64,000 nucleotides of DNA, taken from the NCBI RefSeq assembly GCF_004339525.1, contig NZ_SMGE01000001.1, forward strand, positions 3,844,001-3,908,000. The letters are read 5' to 3'. The notes beneath the pieces are model-generated. The model did not search any database. It was not told the origin of the DNA and saw only the letters and a list, made by a program, of their open reading frames with translations. This document shows, piece after piece, positions 45,091-53,894 of this stretch. The translations under genes and the position numbers were made by a program. Every line of letters starts with the position of its first letter. Positions within the stretch are counted from its first letter, which is position 1. This DNA is from Flavobacterium sp. 90 (GTDB lineage Bacteria; Bacteroidota; Bacteroidia; Flavobacteriales; Flavobacteriaceae).

Positions 45091-45586
45091 AGATGCAAGA
45101 ATCAAGAAGAAAGATTGTTATCTAACTTGTTGATGAAACCTGTGGTCATCCTTTGAAATTCAATTATTTTGTTTTCTATTTCTTCTGTTTTTTCTTTTGA
45201 TAAATAGTCGTTCTGACAAGCTATCAGTAATTGTGTTTGTAATTCAAATGAAGATCCTAGACTAATATTCAGATAATGCTGAAAATGTTTAGTACCTCTA
45301 TTTGAGCCTTCAGCTATATTAGAAGGCATCGAAACAGAACATCTGTTCATTTGACTTGTCAAGCTATAGATTTCGAATTTTGGAAAAGTTGAGGTTAGTT
45401 TGTAAATATCATTTGTAATATTCATTGCTAAAATCCAAATTTTCAAATTCTTAAAATTATGTCTCATGTTTTTTGAGCCAAGATAAGAAAGAAAAACAAA
45501 AAGTAAGGTTTTTACTACTTTTCAAATATTGTTTTCAGAATATCTTCATTCCAAAATTAAGTCTTGCTTCTTGCTTCTTTTCTCTC
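45091..45586. repeat. Inverted repeats bracketing the four-helix-bundle gene
   Basis: AGATGCAAGAATCAAGAAGA-AAGA (45091-45114) and TCTTGCTTCTTGCTTCTTTT-CTCTC (45562-45586) are inverted versions of one purine-rich motif. The same motif forms plain hairpins at 46801-46874 and around a purine-rich array at 57981-58164, without any gene inside. Confidence 0.6.
45102..45467 (-). CDS. Four-helix-bundle protein (23S rRNA intervening-sequence/S23 type)
   Basis: The 121-residue protein matches the stand-alone four-helix-bundle family: FKNLKIWILAMNITNDIYKLTSTFPKFEIYSLTSQMNRCSVSMPSNIAEGSNRG is its conserved first half. Members were first found in intervening sequences in 23S rRNA and are related to Avd-like proteins; the free-standing function is unknown. 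It sits inside the beta-oxidation operon but does not belong to that pathway, and is bracketed by inverted repeats. Confidence 0.88.
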   Translation of the reverse strand: MRHNFKNLKIWILAMNITNDIYKLTSTFPKFEIYSLTSQMNRCSVSMPSNIAEGSNRGTKHFQHYLNISLGSSFELQTQLLIACQNDYLSKEKTEEIENKIIEFQRMTTGFINKLDNNLSS

Positions 45587-45593
45587 AAAAAAA

Positions 45594-46775
45594 CTATAAT
45601 ACCTCGTAAATCCCCGCAGAACCTTGTCCAGTTCCCACACACATAGAAACGATTCCGTATTTATTACCTCTGCGTTTCATTTCGTCGAATAACTGAACAG
45701 AAAGTTTAGCTCCTGTACAACCCAGAGGGTGTCCTAAAGCGATAGCTCCACCGTTTACGTTTACGATTTCCGGGTTAATGTTTAACTCGCGAGTTACTGC
45801 TAAAGCTTGTGAAGCAAAAGCCTCGTTTAATTCAATTAACTCGATGTCATTTAATGTTAATCCTGCTTGTTTCAATGCTTTCGGAATTGCTTTTACAGGA
45901 CCAATACCCATGATTCTTGGCTCAACACCAGAAGAAGCAAAGTTTACAAGTCTTGCAATTGGCTCAAGATTTAATTCTTTTACCATATCCTCGCTCATGA
46001 TTAAAACAAAAGCAGCACCATCACTCATTTGAGAAGAGTTTCCGGCAGTTACGCTTCCATCAGCAGCAAAAACAGGTCTTAAACCAGCCAAAGCAGCAAC
46101 AGAAGTTCCAGCTCTTGGGCCTTCGTCTTGTTTTACAACGTATGATTTAGTTTCTTTTTTACCATTTTCATTGATGAAAGTCTGCTCAACAGTAATCGGA
46201 ACGATTTGTTTGTCGAATTTTCCTTCAGCTTGTGCTTTCAAGGCTTTCATATGAGAGTTATAAGCAAACTCATCCTGATCTTCTCTTGAAATTTTATATT
46301 GATTAGCAACCGCTTCCGCAGTTAAACCCATTCCCCAATAGTAATCTTCGTGACCTGCAGCAGCAACTTTATAATCCGGAGTTGGTTTGTAACCTCCCAT
46401 CGGAATAAAACTCATACTTTCTGCGCCACCAGCAATGATACAATCTGCCATTCCTGATTGGATTTTAGCAGTTGCCATTCCGATAGTTTCTAATCCAGAT
46501 GCGCAATAACGGTTTACTGTTACACCAGGAACGTCTTCTACTTTTAATCCCATTAAAGAGATCAAACGTCCAACATTAAGTCCTTGTTCAGCTTCCGGCA
46601 TGGCATTTCCTACCATAACGTCATCGATACGTTTTTTGTCAAAATCAGGCAATTCATCCATCATAAACTGAATGGTTTCTGCAGCTAATTCATCAGGTCT
46701 TTTAAATCTAAAAACCCCTTTTGGTGCTTTTCCTACCGCAGTACGGTAAGCTTTTACTATATATGCTGTTTTCAT
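45594..46775 (-). CDS. fadA: Acetyl-CoA acyltransferase (3-ketoacyl-CoA thiolase)
   Basis: This 393-residue thiolase cleaves 3-ketoacyl-CoA in the last step of beta-oxidation. The nucleophilic Cys lies in VTVNRYCASGLETI; LNEAFASQALA, GGAIALGHPLGCTGAK and the active-site Cys in SMCVGTGQGSAGIYE are all present. It is in an operon with the trifunctional FadB-like gene upstream and the acyl-CoA dehydrogenase downstream. Confidence 0.93.
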   Translation of the reverse strand: MKTAYIVKAYRTAVGKAPKGVFRFKRPDELAAETIQFMMDELPDFDKKRIDDVMVGNAMPEAEQGLNVGRLISLMGLKVEDVPGVTVNRYCASGLETIGMATAKIQSGMADCIIAGGAESMSFIPMGGYKPTPDYKVAAAGHEDYYWGMGLTAEAVANQYKISREDQDEFAYNSHMKALKAQAEGKFDKQIVPITVEQTFINENGKKETKSYVVKQDEGPRAGTSVAALAGLRPVFAADGSVTAGNSSQMSDGAAFVLIMSEDMVKELNLEPIARLVNFASSGVEPRIMGIGPVKAIPKALKQAGLTLNDIELIELNEAFASQALAVTRELNINPEIVNVNGGAIALGHPLGCTGAKLSVQLFDEMKRRGNKYGIVSMCVGTGQGSAGIYEVL

Positions 46776-46800
46776 TTGTTTTTGTTTTTTAAGATTTTAG

Positions 46801-46874
46801 GAAAAAGAGGCAAGAGGCAAGAGAAAAGACAAAACTTAGTTTTGAAGTCTTGCTTCTTGCATCTTTCTTCTATT
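46801..46874. repeat. Purine/pyrimidine hairpin of the GCAAGAAGCAAGA family
   Basis: AGAGGCAAGAGGCAAGAGAA (from 46806) is matched inverted by TCTTGCTTCTTGCATCTTTC (46848-46867) around a short loop, between fadA and fadB. Confidence 0.6.
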
Positions 46875-46877
46875 TTT

Positions 46878-49268
46878 CTAATTACGAAGTGGTTTTCCTT
46901 TAGTTAACATATACTGAATTCTCTCTAAAGTCTTACGTTCTGTACATAAACTCAAGAAAGCTTCACGTTCGATATCTAATAAATATTGTTCAGATACTAA
47001 AGTTGCTTCAGATAAATCACCACCAGCCATTACGTATGCAAGTTTGTTAGCGATTTTCTTGTCGTGCTCAGAAATGTATTTTCCAGCTTCCATTTGATCC
47101 GTTCCAACTAAGAACATACCAAGAGCTTGTTTTCCTAATACTTTCACATCAGTTCTTCTGATAGGTTGTGTATAACCAGCTTCTGCCATTAGCAAAGCAT
47201 GTTTTTTAGCTTCAGCGATCTGACGATCTTTGTTTACTACAATAACATCTTTTCCATGTTGAAGAAGTCCTGTATCAAAAGCTTCATAACCAGAAGTCGA
47301 AACTTTTGCCATAGCGATTGTCAAGAAATACTCTTGAAGAACGTTTAATTCCACATCGTTTTTGCGGAATAAATCAGATGCTCTCAAAGCCATTTCTTTA
47401 GATCCACCACCACCAGGAAGTACACCAACACCAAATTCAACTAATCCCATATAAGTTTCTGCAGCAGCAACCACTTTATCAGCATGTAAGCTCATTTCGC
47501 AACCACCACCAAAAGTCATTCCGTGAGGCGCAACAACAACTGGAATCGAAGAATAACGAACGCGCATCATTGTGTCCTGGAACAATTTGATAGCCATATT
47601 CAATTCGTCATATTCCTGCTCAACTGCCATCATGAAAATCATTCCGATATTAGCACCAACAGAGAAATTCGCTGCTTGATTACCAATAACCAAACCTTGA
47701 TATTCTTTTTCAGATAAGTCGATTGCTTTATTGATGGCAGCAAGAACGTCGCCACCAATAGTATTCATTTTAGATTGGAATTCTAAGTTCAAAATTCCAT
47801 CTCCTAAATCCTGAATGATTGCACCACTGTTGCTCCAAACTTTTTTGCTTTCGCGAATGTTGTTTAGGATAATGAATGAATCTTGTCCAGGAACTTTAGT
47901 TTGCGATTTCGTTGGAATGTTATAGAAATAAGTCGCTCCTTCTTTTACAGAGTAGAAACTTTCGCTTCCTGAAGCCAACATTTCAGTAACCCATGCAGCT
48001 GGTTCAAGACCTTCTGCTTTCATGATTTCGATTCCGTTGGCAACACCAATAGCGTCCCAAATTTCGAATGGACCATTTTCCCATCCAAAACCAGCTTTCA
48101 TCGCATCATCAATTTTGAATAATTCGTCTGAGATTTCAGGAATTCTGTTTGATACATAAGCAAACATTCCGGCGAAACTCTTACGGTAGAATTCACCCGC
48201 TTTATCTTTTCCTTTCACCAAAACTTTAAAACGATTGATAGGTTTATCAATAGTTTTTGTTAGTTCAAGCGTAGCAAAATTTGCTTTTTTAGCAGCGCGG
48301 TATTCTAGTGTATCTAAGTCTAAAGAAAGAATATCTTTATCTACTTTTTTATAAAAACCTTGACCAGTTTTGCTTCCTAACCAATTGTTCTCCATCATTT
48401 TTGTGATGAAATCAGGAAGTTTAAACAATTCGTGTTGTTCGTCGTTAGGGCAGTTTTCATAAATACCGTTGGCAACGTGTACCAAAGTATCTAAACCAAC
48501 AACGTCAACCGTACGGAAAGTAGCCGATTTTGGACGACCGATAACTGGTCCAGTCAATTTATCAACTTCTTCAATCGTTAATCCCATTTCTTTTACCAAG
48601 TGGAATAAACTTTGGATTCCGTAAATACCAATTCTGTTTCCAATAAACGCTGGAGTATCTTTAGCAACAACCGAAGTTTTTCCTAAAAATTTAGATCCGT
48701 ATTCGTTTAAGAAATCCAATACTTCAGTAGAAGTTTTTGGACCAGGAATAATTTCAAATAACTTTAAGTAACGCGCAGGGTTAAAAAAGTGAGTTCCGCA
48801 GAAGTGTTGTTGAAAATCTTCGCTTCTTCCTTCGCTCATAAAATGAATTGGAATACCAGAAGTGTTTGAAGTAACCAAAGTTCCCGGTTTACGGAATTTT
48901 TCGATTTGCTCAAAAACTAATTTTTTGATATCCAAACGTTCTACAACAACCTCGATAATCCAATCAACATTGGCAATTTTTGCCATATCATCAGTTGTGT
49001 TTCCAGTCGTGATTCTGTTAGCAAATTTTTGACTGTAAATAGGAGACGGTTTCGATTTTAATGAATTCGCCAAGTGCTCGTTTACTACACGGTTGCGAAC
49101 AACTTTACTTTCAAGCGTTAATCCTTTTTTAGCTTCAGCTTCTGTCAGCTCGCGTGGTACGATGTCAAGTAATAAAACTTCAACACCAATATTGGCAAAA
49201 TGACAAGCTATTCCTGAACCCATAATTCCGGATCCAATTACAGCAACTTTTTTAATTGTGCGTTTCAT
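46878..49268 (-). CDS. fadB: 3-Hydroxyacyl-CoA dehydrogenase/enoyl-CoA hydratase
   Basis: The 796-residue fused enzyme has the dehydrogenase first: VAVIGSGIMGSGIACHFANIGVEV binds NAD and HFFNPARYLKLFEIIPG is the hydroxyacyl-CoA dehydrogenase signature. The enoyl-CoA hydratase/isomerase domain follows (GLVIGNQAANFSVGANIGM and HGMTFGGGCEMSLHADKVVAAAETYMGLVEFGVGVLPGGGG). The order HAD-ECH is the reverse of E. coli FadB (ECH-HAD), so the symbol is by role. It hydrates and oxidises acyl-CoA intermediates. Confidence 0.9.
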   Translation of the reverse strand: MKRTIKKVAVIGSGIMGSGIACHFANIGVEVLLLDIVPRELTEAEAKKGLTLESKVVRNRVVNEHLANSLKSKPSPIYSQKFANRITTGNTTDDMAKIANVDWIIEVVVERLDIKKLVFEQIEKFRKPGTLVTSNTSGIPIHFMSEGRSEDFQQHFCGTHFFNPARYLKLFEIIPGPKTSTEVLDFLNEYGSKFLGKTSVVAKDTPAFIGNRIGIYGIQSLFHLVKEMGLTIEEVDKLTGPVIGRPKSATFRTVDVVGLDTLVHVANGIYENCPNDEQHELFKLPDFITKMMENNWLGSKTGQGFYKKVDKDILSLDLDTLEYRAAKKANFATLELTKTIDKPINRFKVLVKGKDKAGEFYRKSFAGMFAYVSNRIPEISDELFKIDDAMKAGFGWENGPFEIWDAIGVANGIEIMKAEGLEPAAWVTEMLASGSESFYSVKEGATYFYNIPTKSQTKVPGQDSFIILNNIRESKKVWSNSGAIIQDLGDGILNLEFQSKMNTIGGDVLAAINKAIDLSEKEYQGLVIGNQAANFSVGANIGMIFMMAVEQEYDELNMAIKLFQDTMMRVRYSSIPVVVAPHGMTFGGGCEMSLHADKVVAAAETYMGLVEFGVGVLPGGGGSKEMALRASDLFRKNDVELNVLQEYFLTIAMAKVSTSGYEAFDTGLLQHGKDVIVVNKDRQIAEAKKHALLMAEAGYTQPIRRTDVKVLGKQALGMFLVGTDQMEAGKYISEHDKKIANKLAYVMAGGDLSEATLVSEQYLLDIEREAFLSLCTERKTLERIQYMLTKGKPLRN

Positions 49269-49324
49269 AAGTCGTTAATATTTGTTTTTGTTTTTTGAAT
49301 TTGAAATTTCCTTAGCGGTTAAGG

Positions 49325-49783
49325 TTATTCATTTTCTATTTTGTCTGTTTGATTAAATATGTTCTTATCGTGAATAAGTTCGTTTATGATTTCTGAGACT
49401 TCGATAAAATGTTTCAGCTTTTCGTCAGAAACATGTTTTCTCACACTCTCATTAAATTTCAAAACTGTATTTTTAGATAATTCTCTTTTTTCTTTTCCAA
49501 ATTCCGTCAGGTAGATCAAAACACCGCGACCATCACTTGGATTTTTTTTGCGAACAATCAAACCTTTATCCTCCATTGATTTCAATGTTCTCGTAAGGCT
49601 TGTGGCTTCCATACCCATTCTTGGCCCTAAAGCGGTCGATGGAGTTCCGTCTTCTTTATCTATACTTAAAAGTGCAAATCCCGTTGCCATTGTAGCATCG
49701 TATTTTGCAGCCTCTTCGTTATACATTCTTGATACGGCTTGCCATGTAGCTCTCAAAATATAATCTATTGTTTTGTCTTTCAT
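49325..49783 (-). CDS. MarR-family transcriptional regulator
   Basis: The 152-residue winged-helix regulator has the DNA-recognition part in LGPRMGMEATSLTRTLKSMEDKGLIVRKKNPSDGRGVLIYLTEFG, with the Asp-x-Arg wing. It is first in the beta-oxidation operon, 56 bases before fadB, so it probably controls that operon in response to an acyl-CoA or fatty acid, in the manner of FadR-like MarR proteins. The ligand is an inference. Confidence 0.88.
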   Translation of the reverse strand: MKDKTIDYILRATWQAVSRMYNEEAAKYDATMATGFALLSIDKEDGTPSTALGPRMGMEATSLTRTLKSMEDKGLIVRKKNPSDGRGVLIYLTEFGKEKRELSKNTVLKFNESVRKHVSDEKLKHFIEVSEIINELIHDKNIFNQTDKIENE

Positions 49784-50029
49784 AAGTAACTATATCGATT
49801 TCAAATATAATCAAAAAATACTATGCATGCATATTAATTTATGATAAATTTTTGGTTATTAAAAAAATATCTCTGAATTAGAGGGGTTTAGGGTTAATTT
49901 TTAATTGAAATATACTATTCTTTTTTGGGATTTTAACAAAATTTAAGACTTAAAAAACTTTTTCCGAGTCAAAAAGTCTCTAAAATTCTTCATTATGTAA
50001 AAAAAAGTATAATAAAGTACGAATAAACT

Positions 50030-51043
50030 TTAGTCTTCATATCGCTTTATCGCGTTTTGAAGGATTTTTTTCATCTTGTTTCTTAGGTATTCCGGTCGCA
50101 AAACCTCAATTCCATCTCCAAAACCCAATAAAATGCGTTCCATTTCATAATTAGAAGAAATCATTAAATGAACGATAATACTATTATCCTCATTTTCCTG
50201 AATCAGTCGTTGTGTGTGATGCAAAGGTTTTGTCAATACATAAGGAGCATTTGCGGCATCAATCCAAAGTTCAATTCTTCGTGGTTGTAAACCAGTATTT
50301 ACCGTAACGCCAATTACGTTTTTATAATAAACATCAGCATCAAAATCCTCCTCTATATAAGGAAGATTAAAATCATAATCAATTGCAATGATTCTGTCCA
50401 AAGCCAGATTTGTAATCGGTTGAGAACCTTTAGTCTTCCCGATCAAAAACCAACGATTATTGAATTCCTTCAAAATAAAAGGATGAAAATGAAATTTACT
50501 TTCTTCCCGCGATTTAAACGATTTATACGTAATCATAAGCACAACCTTCTTGATAATCGCCTGATAAATCTCATCTAAATAATGCAAACCTTTCAAGCCT
50601 TCGTTTTTATCCAGATAAATAACCGGTTTCGTATGCGATTTCTCCGAGTAGATTTTATCCTCCAAACGCTGTAAAATATCCGAAACATCATTAAACAGCG
50701 AAAAATCCTTAAACTGCTTCAACATCGAAACCGTCTCCGTCAAAACATTCATATCCGTTTCCGTCAGCGGAATATCCGTTATCGTAAATTCGTCGTCATC
50801 ATATTTATAAAACTTCTTATCATAAACGACAATTGGCGCGTTATAACCAAGCTTTTCACTTCGCATCAACTGAATATCCATTTGGATTGTTCGTTTGCTA
50901 ATTGGGTTTGCTCGACCTTCATATTCAAACAAAGCTTCAGAGCAACATTCGATTAAATCTTCGAGAGTCCATTGCCTGTATTTATTCTGCAGACATTTGT
51001 CTATTGTTTTGTACCGTATTAAGGCGTTCTTGTTTTGTGACAT
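50030..51043 (-). CDS. WYL-domain transcriptional regulator
   Basis: The N-terminal winged helix (RYKTIDKCLQNKYRQWTLEDLIECCSEAL and SKRTIQMDIQLMRSEKLGYNAPI, 1-75) is followed by a WYL domain (ITYKSFKSREESKFHFHPFILKEFNNRWFLIGKT) and a WCX-like C-terminal part. WYL domains bind nucleic acid or nucleotides and often control DNA- or RNA-damage and defence genes (for example PafBC). It lies about 1 kb from the TROVE/RNA-repair genes and is the best candidate for their regulator, on context alone. Confidence 0.85.
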   Translation of the reverse strand: MSQNKNALIRYKTIDKCLQNKYRQWTLEDLIECCSEALFEYEGRANPISKRTIQMDIQLMRSEKLGYNAPIVVYDKKFYKYDDDEFTITDIPLTETDMNVLTETVSMLKQFKDFSLFNDVSDILQRLEDKIYSEKSHTKPVIYLDKNEGLKGLHYLDEIYQAIIKKVVLMITYKSFKSREESKFHFHPFILKEFNNRWFLIGKTKGSQPITNLALDRIIAIDYDFNLPYIEEDFDADVYYKNVIGVTVNTGLQPRRIELWIDAANAPYVLTKPLHHTQRLIQENEDNSIIVHLMISSNYEMERILLGFGDGIEVLRPEYLRNKMKKILQNAIKRYED

Positions 51044-51424
51044 ATTATTATGTTTTTGCTCGCAAAGTTGGGAAGTCGCAAAGTTTTTTTTGTCTTTCGC
51101 AGATTAAGTAGATTAAGCAGATTTTTTTAATCATTTTAATCTCTTAATCTGTGGCTTAAAAAAAATGAATACTTTGCGACTTCGCGACTTCGCGAGATTC
51201 AAATTTTAGATATTTTAATTTCGTATAATTATTTCTTATTTTTGGGCATGTCCCTCTTGGTCGGGCTTTCCGTTTCAATTGTTCATTCCAATTATCCATT
51301 CCAATTATCGTAGAGGCGCACAGCAGTGCGTCTTTCGTAATGTGAATAAATTGTGGTTACGTTGCGTGAGACGCACTGCTGTGCGTCTCTACAGACATAC
51401 TCTGCGACTTTACGCGATTAATAT
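51044..51424. repeat. Repeat-filled gap with no gene
   Basis: CGCAAAGTTGGGAAGTCGCA-type sequence at 51059-51084 is matched inverted at 51171-51196 (23 of 26). Inside is AGATTAAG-rich DNA. At 51310-51334 and 51368-51392 lies a second copy of the GTAGAGRCGCACAGCAGTGC cruciform, here with a larger centre. Confidence 0.7.
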
Positions 51425-52039
51425 CTACGTCAACAACAAAATCTCTTTTTCAATATTAATTCTCGCTTTCTCTTCATATAAACCTCTGAATTCATCCGTT
51501 TGAAAAATAAACTCATATTCCAGAAAATGTTTCAACGCTTTTGCGCGTCCTGGTTTATAGAGAAAATCAGGATAAATGAGATATTCCTTTCTAATCTGTT
51601 CAAAGTAAATCTGATATTCATTCCATTTGCGGGCGAGAATTTTCAAATCAAAATCAATTAACCAATTAATATCTTCATTTGCATTATGCTGATGAAGTTG
51701 CGTTGCACAAATCGCATCAAAAACCAATTGACTATCAAAAGATATATTTTTAGGTAAAACCGATAATGCAAATTCAGCACTTTTGAGTTCATTATCTTTT
51801 TTAGAACTCTTATATACATAATCGTGGTAAAAAATCGAAAATAATATTTCGTCAGGATTTTGAAGTTTATCAGAATACGTTTCAAAACAGAGAATCATAT
51901 CATTTATATGTGTCAGATTATGATAATATCTTGATTTACCGGAATATGCTTTTTCTAAATCAAGCCAATTTTGCTGAATTTCTTTATCAGTAAAACCAAT
52001 ATTAGCAAGCAATTCGGTATATTTTTCCTTTAGATTCAT
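51425..52039 (-). CDS. HD-superfamily metal-dependent phosphohydrolase (COG4339-like)
   Basis: The 204-residue protein carries HD-type metal ligands: YHNLTHINDML supplies H-x3-H, SIFYHDYVY supplies the HD pair, and TQLHQH and DFDLKILA follow at the expected spacing. The predicted-metal-dependent HD family is poorly characterised; substrates may be nucleotides or cyclic phosphates. It is divergent from the TROVE gene across 126 bases containing the shared palindromic operator, so it may be part of that regulon. Confidence 0.82.
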   Translation of the reverse strand: MNLKEKYTELLANIGFTDKEIQQNWLDLEKAYSGKSRYYHNLTHINDMILCFETYSDKLQNPDEILFSIFYHDYVYKSSKKDNELKSAEFALSVLPKNISFDSQLVFDAICATQLHQHNANEDINWLIDFDLKILARKWNEYQIYFEQIRKEYLIYPDFLYKPGRAKALKHFLEYEFIFQTDEFRGLYEEKARINIEKEILLLT

Positions 52040-52073
52040 ATCCTTTTTTACTCAAAAATAACATTCTTTTTTT

Positions 52074-52112
52074 ACTGCGCAAAATAATTGCGTAGTAGTT
52101 CTGAAATCTTTG
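52074..52112 (+). promoter_or_regulatory. Shared palindromic operator plus -7-like box, copy 1 (TROVE gene)
   Basis: ACTGCGC (52074-52080), nine bases AAAATAATT, then GCGTAGT (52090-52096): an inverted repeat with one mismatch. AATCTTTG follows at 52105-52112, 15 bases after the start of the second arm. Copies at 53693 and 55993 have identical spacing. Confidence 0.8.
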
Positions 52113-52165
52113 TAATGTCAAAAGAGAACAACGATAGATTGTTTAATTTTTAAAAACGAGAAATT

Positions 52166-53683
52166 ATGAAATTCAATTTTTTAGCAAAAGAAAAAAACAC
52201 TGTAGTTAATTACGAAAATGCAACCGCTTATACATTAACAACAGATTATGAATTGTATGCAGCGGTTGTAACAACAAGTTTGAATGCTTCATTTTATGAA
52301 AAAGATACAACTCGTTTAGAAAGAATTAAAGAGTTGATCAAAAAAGCCGATCCTGTTTTTGTTGCAAAACTAGCCGTTTATGCCCGAAACGAAATGCATA
52401 TGCGTTCAGTTCCATTAGTTTTAATAGTAGAATTGGCCAAAATATATTCCGGTGATTCCTTAATCAGTAAAATGATTACACAAGTTATACAACGTGCAGA
52501 CGAAATAACCGAATTATTGGCGTATTACCAAATGACAAACGAGAGAAACGGAATCAAAAAATTAAACCGTTTGTCGAAGCAAATACAAAAAGGTTTGGCA
52601 CATTCATTCAATAAATTTGACGAATACCAATTCGCAAAATACAACCGTGATGGTGCAGTAAAATTAAAAGATGCCTTGTTTTTGGTACATCCAAAAGCAA
52701 AAGACGAAGCACAACAACTATTGTTTAATAAAATTGTAAACAATAGTTTAGAAACGCCATATACATGGGAAACGGAGTTGTCAAAAATAGGTCAGATAAA
52801 GTATTTTAACGAAGCCGAAAAGCAAAAAGCATTCACTCAAAAATGGGAAGAATTGATCGATAGTAACAAAATTGGTTACATGGCTTTGTTGCGAAACTTG
52901 CGAAATATTGTCGAAGCCAACGTTTCACGATTTCATATATTAAAAGTTTGTGATTATCTTTCTAATGAAAAAGCGGTCGCAAACTCAAAACAATTGCCAT
53001 TCCGATTTTTAGCCGCTTATCGCGAGTTAAAAACAATGGATTCTAAATATACGTCCATGATTTTGGATGCTTTAGAAGATGCCGTTTTGGTAAGTGCGCA
53101 AAATATAAAAGGTTTCGATATCAATACATCCGTTGTAATCGCTTGTGATGTTTCTGGTTCGATGCAAAAAAATATCTCGCCAAAAAGTAAAGTAATGCTT
53201 TATGATATTGGTTTGATGTTGGGTATGTTGATGCAAAACCGTTGTAAAAATGTGGTAAGCGGTATGTTTGGTGATCGATGGAAAATAATCAATATGCCAA
53301 AACGAGCGATATTATCCAATGTAAACGAATATTACAAACGCGAAGGTGAAGTAGGTTATTCGACAAACGGTTATTTGGTTTTGGAAGATTTGATCAGCCG
53401 AAAAGAAATTGTAGATAAAGTGATGTTGTTTACAGATGTTCAAATGTGGAATAGCAATATGACAAAAGATTCATTTGCAAACTCCTGGAACCGCTATAAA
53501 AACATCGCACCAAATGCAAAATTGTATTTGTTTGATTTGGCAGGTTACGGTCAGGCACCAATAAATGTTGAGAAAAACGATGTGTATTTAATCGCAGGTT
53601 GGTCAGATAAAGTATTTGATGTATTGAATGCTTTAGACGATAAAAGCAGCGCATTAAATTACATCAACCGAATAGAATTGTAA
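52166..53683 (+). CDS. rsr: TROVE-domain Ro60-like RNA-binding protein (Rsr)
   Basis: The 505-residue protein has an N-terminal TROVE HEAT-repeat ring (about 1-300; FVAKLAVYARNEMHMRSVPLVLIVEL is a typical repeat) and a C-terminal von Willebrand A domain. The latter's metal site is D328-V-S-G-S332 with a later Thr near 400 and D424 (LFTDVQMW). Ro60 rings bind ends of misfolded RNAs in the central hole and Y RNAs on the outside. Length matches Deinococcus Rsr. An array of six structured RNAs follows directly, and an RNA ligase and end-healing enzyme lie further on. An operator shared with those units precedes it. Confidence 0.93.
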   Translation: MKFNFLAKEKNTVVNYENATAYTLTTDYELYAAVVTTSLNASFYEKDTTRLERIKELIKKADPVFVAKLAVYARNEMHMRSVPLVLIVELAKIYSGDSLISKMITQVIQRADEITELLAYYQMTNERNGIKKLNRLSKQIQKGLAHSFNKFDEYQFAKYNRDGAVKLKDALFLVHPKAKDEAQQLLFNKIVNNSLETPYTWETELSKIGQIKYFNEAEKQKAFTQKWEELIDSNKIGYMALLRNLRNIVEANVSRFHILKVCDYLSNEKAVANSKQLPFRFLAAYRELKTMDSKYTSMILDALEDAVLVSAQNIKGFDINTSVVIACDVSGSMQKNISPKSKVMLYDIGLMLGMLMQNRCKNVVSGMFGDRWKIINMPKRAILSNVNEYYKREGEVGYSTNGYLVLEDLISRKEIVDKVMLFTDVQMWNSNMTKDSFANSWNRYKNIAPNAKLYLFDLAGYGQAPINVEKNDVYLIAGWSDKVFDVLNALDDKSSALNYINRIEL

Positions 53684-53692
53684 AAATAAAAT

Positions 53693-53733
53693 CTACTGCG
53701 CAAAATAATCGCGCAGTAGTATTTGAATCTTTG
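53693..53733 (+). promoter_or_regulatory. Shared palindromic operator plus -7-like box, copy 2 (RNA array)
   Basis: CTACTGCGC (53693-53701) and its perfect inverse GCGCAGTAG (53711-53719) surround AAAATAATC; this is the most perfect of the three copies. AATCTTTG lies at 53726-53733, again 15 bases after the start of the second arm. RNA 1 begins about 25 bases later. Confidence 0.85.
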
Positions 53734-53757
53734 CAATAGAAATGTTCATTGAAAATA

Positions 53758-53885
53758 AAACAAGTGCCGTAAAAAAGAGTTCCTTCGTGTCGTGGGTTCA
53801 ATTCCCATCAATTCTATTATAAAGATAGAATTGTAGCTCAGATGGTAGAGCAGAAATATGTTTCTTTTTGAATGTTGTCTTGTTT
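53758..53885 (+). ncRNA. Y-RNA-like RNA 1 with permuted tRNA-like module
   Basis: The lower stem is AAACAAG (53758-53764) with CTTGTTT (53879-53885). The internal loop is TGCCGTA opposite GAATGTTGT. The upper stem is AAAAAGA (53772-53778) with TCTTTTT (53863-53869), followed by the GTTCCTTCG box. Inside lies a tRNA-like module in circularly permuted order: T-arm GTGGG-TTCAATT-CCCAT (53792-53808), an acceptor-like stem CAATTCTAT/ATAGAATTG closed by seven bases (53809-53833), then TA and a D-arm GCTC-AGATGGTA-GAGC (53836-53851). CGTGT/ATATG (53786-53790/53856-53860) closes the module where an anticodon stem would be. There is no anticodon loop, so it is not a tRNA. The order T-arm before D-arm is that of bacterial YrlA Y RNAs. 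Confidence 0.85.
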
Positions 53886-53894
53886 AAAAAAAAT

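Noticed and set aside
52074..52112. Sigma-54 promoter upstream of the TROVE gene, as in Salmonella rsr-yrlA-rtcBA
   Set aside because: No GG at -24 paired with GC at -12 can be placed, and no RtcR-like activator is seen.
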